Shown here piece after piece: positions 35,736 through 44,821 of a stretch of DNA of 64,000 nt. The stretch's first letter is position 1. Each line of letters opens with the position of its first letter. The notes beneath the pieces were generated by a model. That model had not been told where the DNA came from, did no database searches, and worked only from the letters and a program-made list of their open reading frames with translations. Both the position numbers and the translations under genes were made by a program. The DNA is taken from assembly GCA_900539225.1 (NCBI GenBank), contig UQBO01000007.1, forward strand, positions 27,973 to 91,972, read 5' to 3'. Source of the stretch: an uncultured Eubacteriales bacterium (GTDB lineage: Bacteria; Bacillota; Clostridia; Tissierellales; Peptoniphilaceae).

Positions 35736-35820
35736 CTATCCAACACTCCTTAGCCCCACCCAACACTGATTATTCGTTATTAAGCATTCATTTTAACCAC
35801 TCATCTATTATAGGTATAGA

Positions 35821-35854
35821 CAAAAGTAAAGCTACGATTGCTCGTAGCTTTACT
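35821..35854 (-). terminator. Terminator of the opp operon
   Basis: A 13-bp stem (35854-35842 with 35837-35825, loop GCAA) is followed on the minus strand by TTTTG at 35825-35821, directly after the small membrane-protein gene. Confidence 0.85.
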
Positions 35855-35856
35855 CT

Positions 35857-36063
35857 TTATCTTGGTCTAGTTAATATTAAAATTATAATCAAAACTATGA
35901 ATATCGGTCCAAATACCTTTGCTGCTGCTAAAAACATAGCAGCGAAGTCACCCTTTTCAGTATCTTCTTGGTCTTTATTAATTAAATTACCTTTTTCATC
36001 ATACTTACCTGAGGTCTTCTTAAGGTGTTCAAACGCGCGATCTATTTTCTTTTGAAAAAACAT
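35857..36063 (-). CDS. Small membrane protein at the end of the opp operon
   Basis: The 68-residue product has a charged N-terminal half and one hydrophobic C-terminal helix (about 44-66) ending TRPR. Its ATG shares a base with the oppF stop, so it is co-translated with the transporter ATPase. No family is recognised; a transporter-associated or regulatory role is a guess from position. Confidence 0.65.
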   Translation of the reverse strand: MFFQKKIDRAFEHLKKTSGKYDEKGNLINKDQEDTEKGDFAAMFLAAAKVFGPIFIVLIIILILTRPR

Positions 36064-37481
36064 TACTTATCCAAGTTAAGCTTGTGATGACATGCAACAA
36101 AGTGTCCAGGTTTTACTTCTTCAAATACTGGAACTATTGTTCTACATTCTTCAGTAGCGTACTTACATCTAGTGTGGAATTTACAGCCCTTAGGTGGATT
36201 GATAGGACTTGGAATATCCCCTTCTAGAATTTGAATTTCTTTCTTCGAATCTGTAGTTGGTATTGCGCCTAGAAGTGCTTCTGTATATGGATGCACTGGT
36301 CTAGCATACAACTCCTTAGAGTCAGCGAACTCAACTATATTTCCTAAGTACATTACACCTACCTTATCAGATATATATTTAATAACTGACAAGTCATGTG
36401 AAATGAATAGATAAGTTAAGTGTTCTTTTTCTTTTAAGTCAATCAATAGGTTTATAATTTGTGATTGAATAGAAACGTCTAGAGCTGATACTGCTTCGTC
36501 GCAAACGATGAAGTCAGGCTTTAAAGCAACACTTCTTGCGATACCAATTCTTTGTCTTTGACCTCCAGAGAATTGGTGAGGATATCTGTGTATAAAGTAA
36601 TGAGCTAGACCGCAGTCTTGCATAACTTTTACAACGTAATCTTGTAGTTCTTTATCTTTTTGCTTGTAAATATTATGAGCTACTAAACCTTCAGATATGA
36701 TTTGACCTACAGTCATACGAGGGTTAAGTGATGAGTATGGGTCTTGGAAGATAAGTTGCATATCTTTTCTCAAGTGTCTCATTTCTTCATATTCAAGTTC
36801 AGCTAGGTTTATACCAGCGTCTCTATAGCTTTCTGCTTTTTCATAATCAGGATTGCCCTTAACGTCTTCTCTAAGCGCATCAAGCTTTGCTTCAACATCT
36901 TTTAAAGCGCTTTCTGCTGAAGAATCTTCTTTGCCATCTTTCTTTGCTGCAAAGATCTTAGCGTTAAGTTCTTGTTCCTTTAATAGTAAAGATTTAACTT
37001 CACTTTCGTTATCATGATATATCAAAGCACCAGCTATTTGTGCAAGGTCTTGATATAAAAGTCTATGTTTCTTTTCAGTATCTCTAAGCTTGTTAAGAGC
37101 TTCACCCTTTTCCTTACCATCAGAAAGTGAGTCATAAGCAGCTTTATCCTTTTCAAGTTCAGCTTCAAGCTCTTTAATCTTACTCTTGTGACTAGCAAAA
37201 CCATTTATAAGCTTATAAACGTATTTAGGGTTAACTTCCCATCTTGTTCTTCCGTAGTAAATAGTTCTACCATCAGTTTGTTTGTATAATTGTAGTAAAG
37301 TTCTACCAAAAGTAGATTTACCACAACCAGATTCACCCACTAGACCAATAGTTTCGCCTTTGTAAATATCCAATGAGATATCATCATTAGCTTTAACATA
37401 TTGGACTTCCTTACCTACTTTTTGTACTGGGAAGTATTGTTTAAGGTTTTGTATTCTAAATAATAATTCTCTATTTTCCAT
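36063..37481 (-). CDS. oppF: Oligopeptide ABC transporter ATPase OppF with coiled-coil insertion
   Basis: One of two ATPases powering peptide import. Walker A GESGCGKST is at 49-57, the Q-loop lies in LIFQDPYSS near 244, the signature FSGGQRQR and Walker B FIVCDEAVSALD follow, and the C-terminal oligopeptide-transporter domain has GCKFHTRCKYA. The protein is 472 residues against a usual 310-330: about 150 extra residues (roughly 80-230) lie between Walker A and the Q-loop. They are rich in K, E, A and L, including KIKELEAELEKDKAAYDSL, and look like a helical coiled-coil. The start overlaps oppD by 11 bases. Confidence 0.93.
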   Translation of the reverse strand: MENRELLFRIQNLKQYFPVQKVGKEVQYVKANDDISLDIYKGETIGLVGESGCGKSTFGRTLLQLYKQTDGRTIYYGRTRWEVNPKYVYKLINGFASHKSKIKELEAELEKDKAAYDSLSDGKEKGEALNKLRDTEKKHRLLYQDLAQIAGALIYHDNESEVKSLLLKEQELNAKIFAAKKDGKEDSSAESALKDVEAKLDALREDVKGNPDYEKAESYRDAGINLAELEYEEMRHLRKDMQLIFQDPYSSLNPRMTVGQIISEGLVAHNIYKQKDKELQDYVVKVMQDCGLAHYFIHRYPHQFSGGQRQRIGIARSVALKPDFIVCDEAVSALDVSIQSQIINLLIDLKEKEHLTYLFISHDLSVIKYISDKVGVMYLGNIVEFADSKELYARPVHPYTEALLGAIPTTDSKKEIQILEGDIPSPINPPKGCKFHTRCKYATEECRTIVPVFEEVKPGHFVACHHKLNLDK

Positions 37482-38466
37482 TGGATCTTACCCCCTTTTC
37501 AGGATAGAAACATCTTACTTCGTGATTTTCTTCTACTTTAACTAAATCTGGTTCATAGTTGTCACACTTTTCAGTTCTATACTTACATCTAGGAGCAAAT
37601 TTACAGCCCTTAGGTAAGTTTAGTGGATGCGGTACCGAACCAGGTATAGCATCAAGCTTTGTTCCTTGAGGAGTATCCAATCTAGGTATAGATACCATAA
37701 GTCCTTCAGTATATGGATGCATATAAATACTCTTGCCTTCGAAGATAATATCTCTTGGTGCCTTTTCAACTACTTGACCACAATACATAACAGCAACGTC
37801 GTCAGCCATTTGGTTAATAACGCCAAGGTCATGAGTGATAAATAGTATTGAAGTACCGATTCTCTTCTTTAAGTCATTCATAAGTCTTAGTATTTGAGCT
37901 TGAATAGTAACGTCAAGAGCAGTTGTTGGTTCGTCAGCTATAAGAAGCTTAGGTACACAAGCAAGTGCCATGGCAATCATAACTCTTTGTCTCATACCAC
38001 CTGATAATTGGTGAGGATATTGTTTAGCAACAGTTTCTGGATTAGGTATCTTAACCATGCTAAGCATTTCAACAACTTTTTCAGCTGCTTGCTTTTTATC
38101 CATACCTTGGTGAATAATGAACGGCTCACTAACTTGTTTTTCCACAGTAAATACTGGGTTAAGTGAAGTCATTGGCTCTTGGAATATAACAGATACATCA
38201 TTACCTCTGATATGACCCATCTTATTCTTAGGTATATCAGTAATATTTTCTCCGTTAAACCAAATTTCACCACTGTCAATATATCCATTACCATCAAGTA
38301 GTTTAATGATACTCATGGCAGAAACACTCTTACCACTACCACTTTCTCCTACTACTCCTAATGTTTTACCTTGTTCTACTGAATAGGAAACGCCATTAAC
38401 AGCTTTGATTATTCCCTTTTTTGTTGTAAAAAAGGTATGCAAGTCTTTTATTTCTAATAATGCCAT
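37471..38466 (-). CDS. oppD: Oligopeptide ABC transporter ATPase OppD
   Basis: A 331-residue ATPase of the peptide importer. Walker A GESGSGKSV, Q-loop VIFQEPMTSLNP, signature LSGGMRQR and Walker B LLIADEPTTALD are present, followed by the C-terminal oligopeptide ATPase domain with GCKFAPRCKYRTEKC, whose cysteines in this family can hold an iron-sulfur cluster. It has normal length, unlike its partner OppF. AGGAGGTAAG precedes the ATG. Confidence 0.95.
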   Translation of the reverse strand: MALLEIKDLHTFFTTKKGIIKAVNGVSYSVEQGKTLGVVGESGSGKSVSAMSIIKLLDGNGYIDSGEIWFNGENITDIPKNKMGHIRGNDVSVIFQEPMTSLNPVFTVEKQVSEPFIIHQGMDKKQAAEKVVEMLSMVKIPNPETVAKQYPHQLSGGMRQRVMIAMALACVPKLLIADEPTTALDVTIQAQILRLMNDLKKRIGTSILFITHDLGVINQMADDVAVMYCGQVVEKAPRDIIFEGKSIYMHPYTEGLMVSIPRLDTPQGTKLDAIPGSVPHPLNLPKGCKFAPRCKYRTEKCDNYEPDLVKVEENHEVRCFYPEKGVRSNGK

Positions 38467-38478
38467 TAATCTTACCTC

Positions 38479-40317
38479 CTATCTTTCAGCTGATTTAGGG
38501 TCGATAGCGTCTCTTAAGCCATCACCTATTAAGTTAATACAAATTACGCAAACACCTAGTATGATTGAAGGGAATACCCATCTCCACCAGTATCTTTGAA
38601 TAATTATAGAGTTGTTAGCACCGTTAAGCATATTACCCCAAGTTGGATATGGTGCTGGAACACCAAATCCTAGGAATGAAAGTGATGCTTCAGTAAGCAT
38701 ACTTGATGCGAATGATAGTGTAGCGTTAACTATAATTATAGATATAGTGTTTGGCAATATATGTTTAAATATAATGTTCTTTTCTTTAATACCTAGTGAT
38801 CTAGCAGCAACAACATATTCTTGTTCTCTAATTGAAAGTACTTGCGCACGAACGAGTCTTTGAAGTCCTGTCCAAGATAGTAAACCAAGTATAATCATAA
38901 TCATAAAGATCTTTTGGTCGGCAGTCATTGTTTGGCCAACAAGTGCTGATAGTATCATTGCAAATGGTAGGAATGGTAGTGAGCCTATCATTTCAGCAAC
39001 CCTTTGTAGAACATTATCAACCCAGCCGCCAACAAAGCCTGAAATACCACCAACGATTACGCCGATGATAGTTGAAATAATAACTGCGATAGCACCTATA
39101 GTCATAGATTTTCTACCACCGTTAAGAATTCTGTTCCAGATGTCTCTACCTAGGTCGTCAGTACCTAATAGGTAACCTTTATGACCGTAACTGTGCATCT
39201 TGCCTGATTGATCTTTAATATGTGTTTGATAAAAGCCTGTGTATATTTCATCTACTTTTTTGTCTCTTAAATCAGCTGGAACATCTAATTGGCCTAATGA
39301 GTTTGATCCCCATTCTTGAATAGTATCATCTTTTAACTTAGCAAGGTATGAATATCTTTGTCCATAAATATTCTTAACATTGCCATCAATATTTTCAGGA
39401 ACTTCCCACTCACCAGTAGTAGTTGGGTTACCCCACATATAAATTTTGCCTGATTCTCCAACAGCAACGAATGTATTGTATGAAGATGCAAGGTCAACAA
39501 CTTTTTCATCTATTTCAGGAATCTTTGATAAACCAGATTCTTGAGCGCCTAAGTGAACAACTTTACCATCTTTAGTGATAGCGCAAGCTGTATTAGGGTT
39601 AGGTGCAATCTTAGCTATATTGCCTTGATATTCATGACCTTCTTTGTAGTCATTAACTCCCATGTTACCCCAAGCATATGAGTCTCCATCTTCATCTATA
39701 GCATAAGATACTTGATCAGATGCTGCTATGTCAACAATCTTAGTGCCCATTAACTCTGCTGGAGCTTTAGCTTGTTTAAGTCTGTTATTACCCCAGCCAA
39801 GCACTTTACCGTCCTCTGTAAGTGCAATTACATGGTCAGTACCACAAGCTAATTTAACGATATTCTTTCCTTCTTTTTTAACTTCCTTAGGTATTTTTCT
39901 AATGTCTACTTTTTTAGAGATATTAGTTTTACCCCAAACAAAAATCTTACCATTGTCATCAACGGCAGCACTAAATGTAGAGCCAACGCTAAGTGTCTTG
40001 ATATTCTTAAGTCCATCTGGAAGTGGAAGTATGTCAAAACCTGGAGCAATGTTTGCTTGTGTTGTTTCAACATATGATAAGTCTATAGGATTAAATAGTG
40101 GTCCTATTAAAACTAATAAGAATATACCTAAGAAGATAAAAAATGCAGTCATTGCAACCTTATTTGAAATGAATACATTTAGTATGGTTCTAAAAGGAGT
40201 TTGAATATCATCCTCAATCATAACATCTTTCTTTTTATCTTTCTTTTTAAATAATCCTTTTTCTTTTTTAGGAGGTATTTGTTTTGTGTCTTTTATGTCT
40301 TTATTATCTTTTTCCAT
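38479..40317 (-). CDS. oppC: Oligopeptide ABC permease OppC with seven RCC1/BLIP-II-like repeats
   Basis: A permease of 612 residues, twice the usual 300. It has a lysine-rich cytoplasmic N-terminus, a first membrane helix (about 53-72), then seven repeats of about 40 residues between 103 and 381, and then the normal permease core starting with LGTDDLGRD and containing four to five helices and the EAA loop (QEYVVAARSLGIKE). Each repeat has the RCC1 pattern of a small/aromatic strand, an alanine or serine, a DG/DNG turn and WG: for example DDNGKIFVWG and TEDGKVLGWG. Seven copies fit a complete beta-propeller on the outer face of the membrane. The repeats replace the short loop normally found there. 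Ligand and purpose are unknown. Confidence 0.92.
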   Translation of the reverse strand: MEKDNKDIKDTKQIPPKKEKGLFKKKDKKKDVMIEDDIQTPFRTILNVFISNKVAMTAFFIFLGIFLLVLIGPLFNPIDLSYVETTQANIAPGFDILPLPDGLKNIKTLSVGSTFSAAVDDNGKIFVWGKTNISKKVDIRKIPKEVKKEGKNIVKLACGTDHVIALTEDGKVLGWGNNRLKQAKAPAELMGTKIVDIAASDQVSYAIDEDGDSYAWGNMGVNDYKEGHEYQGNIAKIAPNPNTACAITKDGKVVHLGAQESGLSKIPEIDEKVVDLASSYNTFVAVGESGKIYMWGNPTTTGEWEVPENIDGNVKNIYGQRYSYLAKLKDDTIQEWGSNSLGQLDVPADLRDKKVDEIYTGFYQTHIKDQSGKMHSYGHKGYLLGTDDLGRDIWNRILNGGRKSMTIGAIAVIISTIIGVIVGGISGFVGGWVDNVLQRVAEMIGSLPFLPFAMILSALVGQTMTADQKIFMIMIILGLLSWTGLQRLVRAQVLSIREQEYVVAARSLGIKEKNIIFKHILPNTISIIIVNATLSFASSMLTEASLSFLGFGVPAPYPTWGNMLNGANNSIIIQRYWWRWVFPSIILGVCVICINLIGDGLRDAIDPKSAER

Positions 40318-40326
40318 ATTAACCTC

Positions 40327-41313
40327 CTAATTTTCTACTCTAACTCTAGGGTCAACTAAGCCGTATGTCAAGTCTGTAATTAAGTTGCCTAATAGAGTTA
40401 TTATAATATAGAACAATTGAATAGCAAGTGCTAAGTCATAGTCCTTTTTATTTAAAGCGTCTATGTAGAACTTACCCATACCATTTAAATTAAACATTGA
40501 TTCAATAATTAGTGATCCTGAGAATATACTCATAAACCAACCAACAATAAGTGTAACTACTGGTAATAAAGCATTTCTCCACGCATGCGAATAGATTACA
40601 GTTTTTTCCTTTAAGCCTTTTGCTCTTGCAGTCTTAATATAGTCCATGCTTAAGGCGTCATCCATTGCAGCTCTGACATATCTTGTCATACCGCCTAGTG
40701 AGCCTACAGTCATGATTATAAGAGGAAGTGCAATATGCTTAAGGATATCAAGCGTATCTTTAATACCTGTATAATTCTTTCCTGCAGTTCTCATACCACT
40801 TACAGGGAACCATTGTAATTTAACACTAAAGATGTAAATAAACAACAGTGCTGTGATAAATACTGGTATAGAATAACCTATAACTGTTAATACCTGTGTT
40901 ACTTGGTCGAAAACCGAATTCTTTTTAACCGCACATGCTATACCAAGCGGTATAGTAATAGCTAGTCCTATAATTATCGCAAAAATGTTAATAAATATAG
41001 TAAGTTTTAAAGGTTCTTGTACAACATTTACAACCTTATCTTTATATACTCTTGAGTCACCTAAGTCGCCTTGTAGTAGTCTACCAAGCCACTTTCCATA
41101 TCTAACTATCATTGGATCGTCAAGACCGTATTGCTTTCTTAAATCTTGATATCTCTTGTTGTACTCTTCTACTTTTAACTTAGCTTTCATTGGCTCAAGC
41201 TCAGCTCTTGCCGGGTCTGAAGGTATCATGTTATATAAGAAGAAAAGTAAAATAGACATAACAAAAAATACGAATACCATGTAAAGTATTCTTTTTATAA
41301 CGTATTTTCCCAT
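40327..41313 (-). CDS. oppB: Oligopeptide ABC permease OppB
   Basis: A membrane permease of about 328 residues with six helices, a conserved N-terminal segment (YVIKRILYMVFVFFVMS), the usual extracellular region after helix 1, and the EAA loop DYIKTARAKGLKEK. It forms the channel with OppC. I chose the third of three tandem ATGs (41313), 6 bases after AAGGTGG; the frame opens further upstream without a ribosome site. Confidence 0.94.
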   Translation of the reverse strand: MGKYVIKRILYMVFVFFVMSILLFFLYNMIPSDPARAELEPMKAKLKVEEYNKRYQDLRKQYGLDDPMIVRYGKWLGRLLQGDLGDSRVYKDKVVNVVQEPLKLTIFINIFAIIIGLAITIPLGIACAVKKNSVFDQVTQVLTVIGYSIPVFITALLFIYIFSVKLQWFPVSGMRTAGKNYTGIKDTLDILKHIALPLIIMTVGSLGGMTRYVRAAMDDALSMDYIKTARAKGLKEKTVIYSHAWRNALLPVVTLIVGWFMSIFSGSLIIESMFNLNGMGKFYIDALNKKDYDLALAIQLFYIIITLLGNLITDLTYGLVDPRVRVEN

Positions 41314-41396
41314 CATCATCCACCTTATCTGTATTTTTATAGAAGGCAATATTTCTATTGCCTTCCACAAAATGTTTTTTTAATTTTTAATCTTTA

Positions 41397-43355
41397 CTAT
41401 TCTGTTACCCATGCATCTAGAATTGTAGATGTTAATCCCTTAATTTCTGAATTTTCCCAATTCTTAACTTTTGAATTGTAGAAGTCATGAAATTGGTTAG
41501 AGTATAGTGGTAGGTCAGGAAGTAATTCATTCCATCTTGAAGCAAACTTAACAAAATTTTCTTTGAAGATTTCTCTGTCTTCTGGAGTACACTTAACCAT
41601 GTCTTGAGCAGCTTTTTCTAGATCAGCATCAATTATATAGTTAGTGTTGTATCCCATATCAAGGAATTCCTTCTTAGTTGTATAAACGTATTGTTCATCA
41701 TAGTATGGAGTAAAGCCTGTAGCTAAGTTAAACATGTTATATGTTGGAACTCCATATTTAGCATCTTGTGCTTTGTCTCTGTATAACCAGTTTAGTAATT
41801 CGTCAAAGCTCATTGCGTCTCTTTGAATCTTGATACCTGCTTTTACAAGGTCAGGGTTTTCAGCTAGTTTAACAACTAGTAGGTCAGATACGTCGTTGTT
41901 TTCAGCAGATGCCCATTTGATTTCTAGTGGCATTAACTTACCGTCATCCATCTTTTTGTATCTTGTTCCGTCGCCTTCTTTGTATTCAGCGCCTGATTCA
42001 TTTAGAGTAAAGCCTGCTTGTTCCAATAATTCAACAGCCTTAGCTGGGTCATATGGATAAGAGTTAAGTTTTTCGTCTACGTCTTTCTTTGTTTCGATAT
42101 AGAACCATTGAGCTGGTCCGAAAGGTCCGTTAACAACAGAACCGTATCCACCTGTAAATTGTTTAGCGAAATCGTTTCTGTCTAGTAAGTAAGCAATTGC
42201 TTGTCTTACTTCTGGGAATTGAGTTGGTCCAACATCGCAACCGAATGCAATCTTACCATATCCAGATCTTGGATAGTCAGTGTAAGCAAAGCCTTCGTCT
42301 TCAGTTAAGTCCCTACCAGCGTTGATAGTCTTACCATCACCGATATTTATAAGCATATCAACACCGCCAGTTTTTAAGTCGTCGATTTGAGTAGCTTGAG
42401 TTATCTTCTTTAAGATAATCTTTTCGATTAATGGTTTTCTACCTCTTCTGTCGCCTTGGAAGTTAGGGTTGACAACCATAGTTGCTAATTGTTGTGCTTC
42501 ATCATAGCTTTCTAACATATAAGGACCGCTTGCAGGAAGAGTCTTTTTATCTCTTGCAGCTTTAACTGCATTCTTGAACTCTTCAGTATTAATATCTTCT
42601 GCAAAGTAACATCCATCGCCGTCATCTTTAATGTCTACTTTTTTACCTAACCAAAATTCTAGATCTTCTGGACCTGCTGCTACAGAGTTTAATTCATAGA
42701 AATATGGTGTATTTTCAGGATTGATTGTTGCTGAGAAAGTGTAATCATCAATTAGATGAACACCTGTAAATTCTTTCTTTTCACCTTTACTGAATGCGTC
42801 ATAACCTACTAAGTCCATACCACCAGTGTTTTTAGCACCACAGAAGTCTGGTCCTATAAGTTTTGAACCCCATAACATGTAACTTGCAACGAAATCTTTA
42901 GCATTGATTTCTTTACCGTCAGCATATTTAAGTCCGTCTACTATAGTGAATGTATAAGTTTTTGATCCATCTTCGTTATCTTTTGTTTCATAGCTTTTAA
43001 CGATAGAATCATCAATTACATATTCACCTTCGTCAGTTTGGTCTACAGTACCATAACCTTGGATTAAACGTCTAACGTCAGCGTCACTTCCGTTGTTTTG
43101 CCAATATCCTGAAAAGTCTCCACTCATTTCAGTAATAGAACCAATGATTAATTGTCCACTTGGTTCAGTTGGTTTGTCAGCTGTTTCGTCATCTGCTGGT
43201 TCTTCGTCTTCAGCATTTTCGTCATCTGCTGGAGTTTCTGTTTCAGTACCTGGTTCTTCTGCTGGTTCGTCAGTCTTCTTACCGCATGCAAATGCGAAAG
43301 CTGATAATACCATAGAAAGTACTAATAAAAACACTAATGTCTTTTTAAGTTTCAT
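41397..43355 (-). CDS. oppA: Oligopeptide-binding lipoprotein OppA
   Basis: A 652-residue family 5 binding protein that delivers peptides to the permease. The signal peptide ends in a lipobox with FAFAC, so it is lipid-anchored at C24. A disordered linker of acidic, proline- and threonine-rich residues (about 28-65) spaces the binding domain from the membrane. The family segment DGLKYADGKEINAKDFV lies near 150. AAGGGGGAA precedes the ATG. It is first in oppA-B-C-D-F. Confidence 0.93.
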   Translation of the reverse strand: MKLKKTLVFLLVLSMVLSAFAFACGKKTDEPAEEPGTETETPADDENAEDEEPADDETADKPTEPSGQLIIGSITEMSGDFSGYWQNNGSDADVRRLIQGYGTVDQTDEGEYVIDDSIVKSYETKDNEDGSKTYTFTIVDGLKYADGKEINAKDFVASYMLWGSKLIGPDFCGAKNTGGMDLVGYDAFSKGEKKEFTGVHLIDDYTFSATINPENTPYFYELNSVAAGPEDLEFWLGKKVDIKDDGDGCYFAEDINTEEFKNAVKAARDKKTLPASGPYMLESYDEAQQLATMVVNPNFQGDRRGRKPLIEKIILKKITQATQIDDLKTGGVDMLINIGDGKTINAGRDLTEDEGFAYTDYPRSGYGKIAFGCDVGPTQFPEVRQAIAYLLDRNDFAKQFTGGYGSVVNGPFGPAQWFYIETKKDVDEKLNSYPYDPAKAVELLEQAGFTLNESGAEYKEGDGTRYKKMDDGKLMPLEIKWASAENNDVSDLLVVKLAENPDLVKAGIKIQRDAMSFDELLNWLYRDKAQDAKYGVPTYNMFNLATGFTPYYDEQYVYTTKKEFLDMGYNTNYIIDADLEKAAQDMVKCTPEDREIFKENFVKFASRWNELLPDLPLYSNQFHDFYNSKVKNWENSEIKGLTSTILDAWVTE

Positions 43356-43407
43356 TAATATTCCCCCTTAAATTTTTTTCATATAATAACGGCTATATGT
43401 TACATAT

Positions 43408-43436
43408 ATATTACAACATTTTTTAAAAAATTGCAA
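43408..43436 (-). promoter_or_regulatory. Probable promoter of the opp operon
   Basis: Minus-strand -35 TTGCAA (43436-43431) and -10 TAATAT (43413-43408) with a 17-base spacer. The -35 lies in the 3' arm of the deoC terminator. Confidence 0.55.
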
Positions 43437-43472
43437 GCCTTTTTTATAAAAATTCAAAAATGAGCTTGCAAT
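43422..43472 (-). terminator. Terminator of the hflX-deoC operon
   Basis: Arms ATTGCAAGC (43472-43464) and GCTTGCAAT (43438-43430) pair across a 25-base AT-rich loop that can itself fold, followed by TTTTTT on the minus strand. Confidence 0.65.
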
Positions 43473-43488
43473 TAATATTTATCTACTA

Positions 43489-44136
43489 TTAAATTTCTTT
43501 ATGATTTATAATTTCCAAACCATGTGAAGTCCCGATAACATCGGCGCCTGCATCGATAAATTCTAATGCAGTTTTGTAATCAGAAATACCTCCTGAGGCT
43601 TTTATTTTTATTTTTCCATCGAAATTTTCTTTTATAAATTTTACGTCATCTAATTTTGCTCCAGATTTCGTAAATCCTGTTGATGTCTTCACGTAATCAA
43701 CATCATTATCGACCAAAATACTTGTTATAAAATATATATCTTCCTTATTAAGGAAAGAAGTTTCTATTATAAATTTTAATATATGTGACTTAGTAATCTC
43801 TCTTAGATTATTTACCTCTTTACTTAGATAGTCATAGTCTCTCATCTTGATTCTTCCGATGTTCGAAACAATATCTAAATCATTTGCTCCGTTTTTAATC
43901 GCATCTTTTGCTTCAAATATTTTCGCCTCTGTAGATGCATATCCATTAGGAAATGATATCACTGTAGTGAGGTAAATATTTTGCAAGTTTTTACGCGCAA
44001 CTTGCAAAAACGATGGCGCTATACATATGGATCTGAACTTATATTTTCTTTGCTCTTCTACAAGCTTTATAATATCAGACTCGCTTGCGTCCTGTTTTAA
44101 ATTTGTTTGATCTATAAATTTAGCTATACCTAACAT
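43489..44136 (-). CDS. deoC: Deoxyribose-phosphate aldolase
   Basis: A 215-residue class I aldolase that splits deoxyribose 5-phosphate to glyceraldehyde 3-phosphate and acetaldehyde. It starts with KFIDQTNLK, contains ELDIVSNIG-like NDLDIVSNIG, and has the Schiff-base lysine in DYVKTSTGF near residue 150 and the second lysine in KIKASGGI. It is the last gene of the hflX unit, about 10 bases after the membrane-protein gene. Confidence 0.94.
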   Translation of the reverse strand: MLGIAKFIDQTNLKQDASESDIIKLVEEQRKYKFRSICIAPSFLQVARKNLQNIYLTTVISFPNGYASTEAKIFEAKDAIKNGANDLDIVSNIGRIKMRDYDYLSKEVNNLREITKSHILKFIIETSFLNKEDIYFITSILVDNDVDYVKTSTGFTKSGAKLDDVKFIKENFDGKIKIKASGGISDYKTALEFIDAGADVIGTSHGLEIINHKEI

Positions 44137-44145
44137 TTACGAATT

Positions 44146-44820
44146 TTATACCTCCTTCTTCTTCATTTTACTACTACATCTCGCTACGTAGTAGAAACTG
44201 CAAATATGAATTACAAATATCGATATTGTGTAGTAAGCTAAGATTTTTATAAAGCCAGACACAAAGAATTCTTCTGGCATTAGTCTTATTAAAAGGTCTG
44301 TCTTTGGATCAAGTTGCCACAAATCGTTTTTGAAGAAAATCTCGTGAAACTTTACAAAGGCGCCCCGAAAGTCTGTTAGATACAAGATGCCAAAGAATAA
44401 TGGAACTAAATATCCTATAAACAAAGTGTTTCTTAGCTCTTTAAACTTAAATACATTAATTTTCTTCCAAGCATATAGCATTATAATGATTAAAGTTATT
44501 ATTGCGGCTACTATCTTTATATTGTTTATTGTCTTATATATGCCTCTTACATCTCTCATGTGGCTTATCTCTTTATCATTTAAACCTATAAGGCTTAGGT
44601 GCTCATCGCCATTAAGCCCTCTTAGGTAGCCTGCTATAACTTTTGAAGCAACTAAGACTTCATCTTCAGTTCTGTCGATGTAATCAAAACTATCCATGTG
44701 TTTAGCGCACATGTATACAGCGTTTTCATCGTAAGAAACTGTTTGAATTGCTTGACATAATATAAGTGCTATTATATTTAAAGTCAATATAATAGCAACT
44801 GATAATTTCATATTCTTCAT
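44146..44820 (-). CDS. TIGR01906-type integral membrane protein (DUF1461)
   Basis: A 224-residue protein with about five hydrophobic helices. The segment FHEIFFKNDLWQLDPKTDLLIRLMPEEFF is diagnostic in layout (broken here as FHEIFFKND, then LWQLDP, then TDLLIRLMPE) of a family found in Clostridia and Lactobacilli with no established function. It lies between yebC and deoC in a housekeeping operon, with yebC 2 bases upstream. Confidence 0.85.
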   Translation of the reverse strand: MKNMKLSVAIILTLNIIALILCQAIQTVSYDENAVYMCAKHMDSFDYIDRTEDEVLVASKVIAGYLRGLNGDEHLSLIGLNDKEISHMRDVRGIYKTINNIKIVAAIITLIIIMLYAWKKINVFKFKELRNTLFIGYLVPLFFGILYLTDFRGAFVKFHEIFFKNDLWQLDPKTDLLIRLMPEEFFVSGFIKILAYYTISIFVIHICSFYYVARCSSKMKKKEV

Positions 44821-44821
44821 T

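Noticed and set aside
35429..36055. Plus-strand open frame of 208 codons with repeating IHYSLFI
   Set aside because: It is a by-product of the 7-base CATTATT repeat, which has no stop in this frame over 21 bases, and it overlaps a real minus-strand gene. It has no ribosome site or family resemblance.
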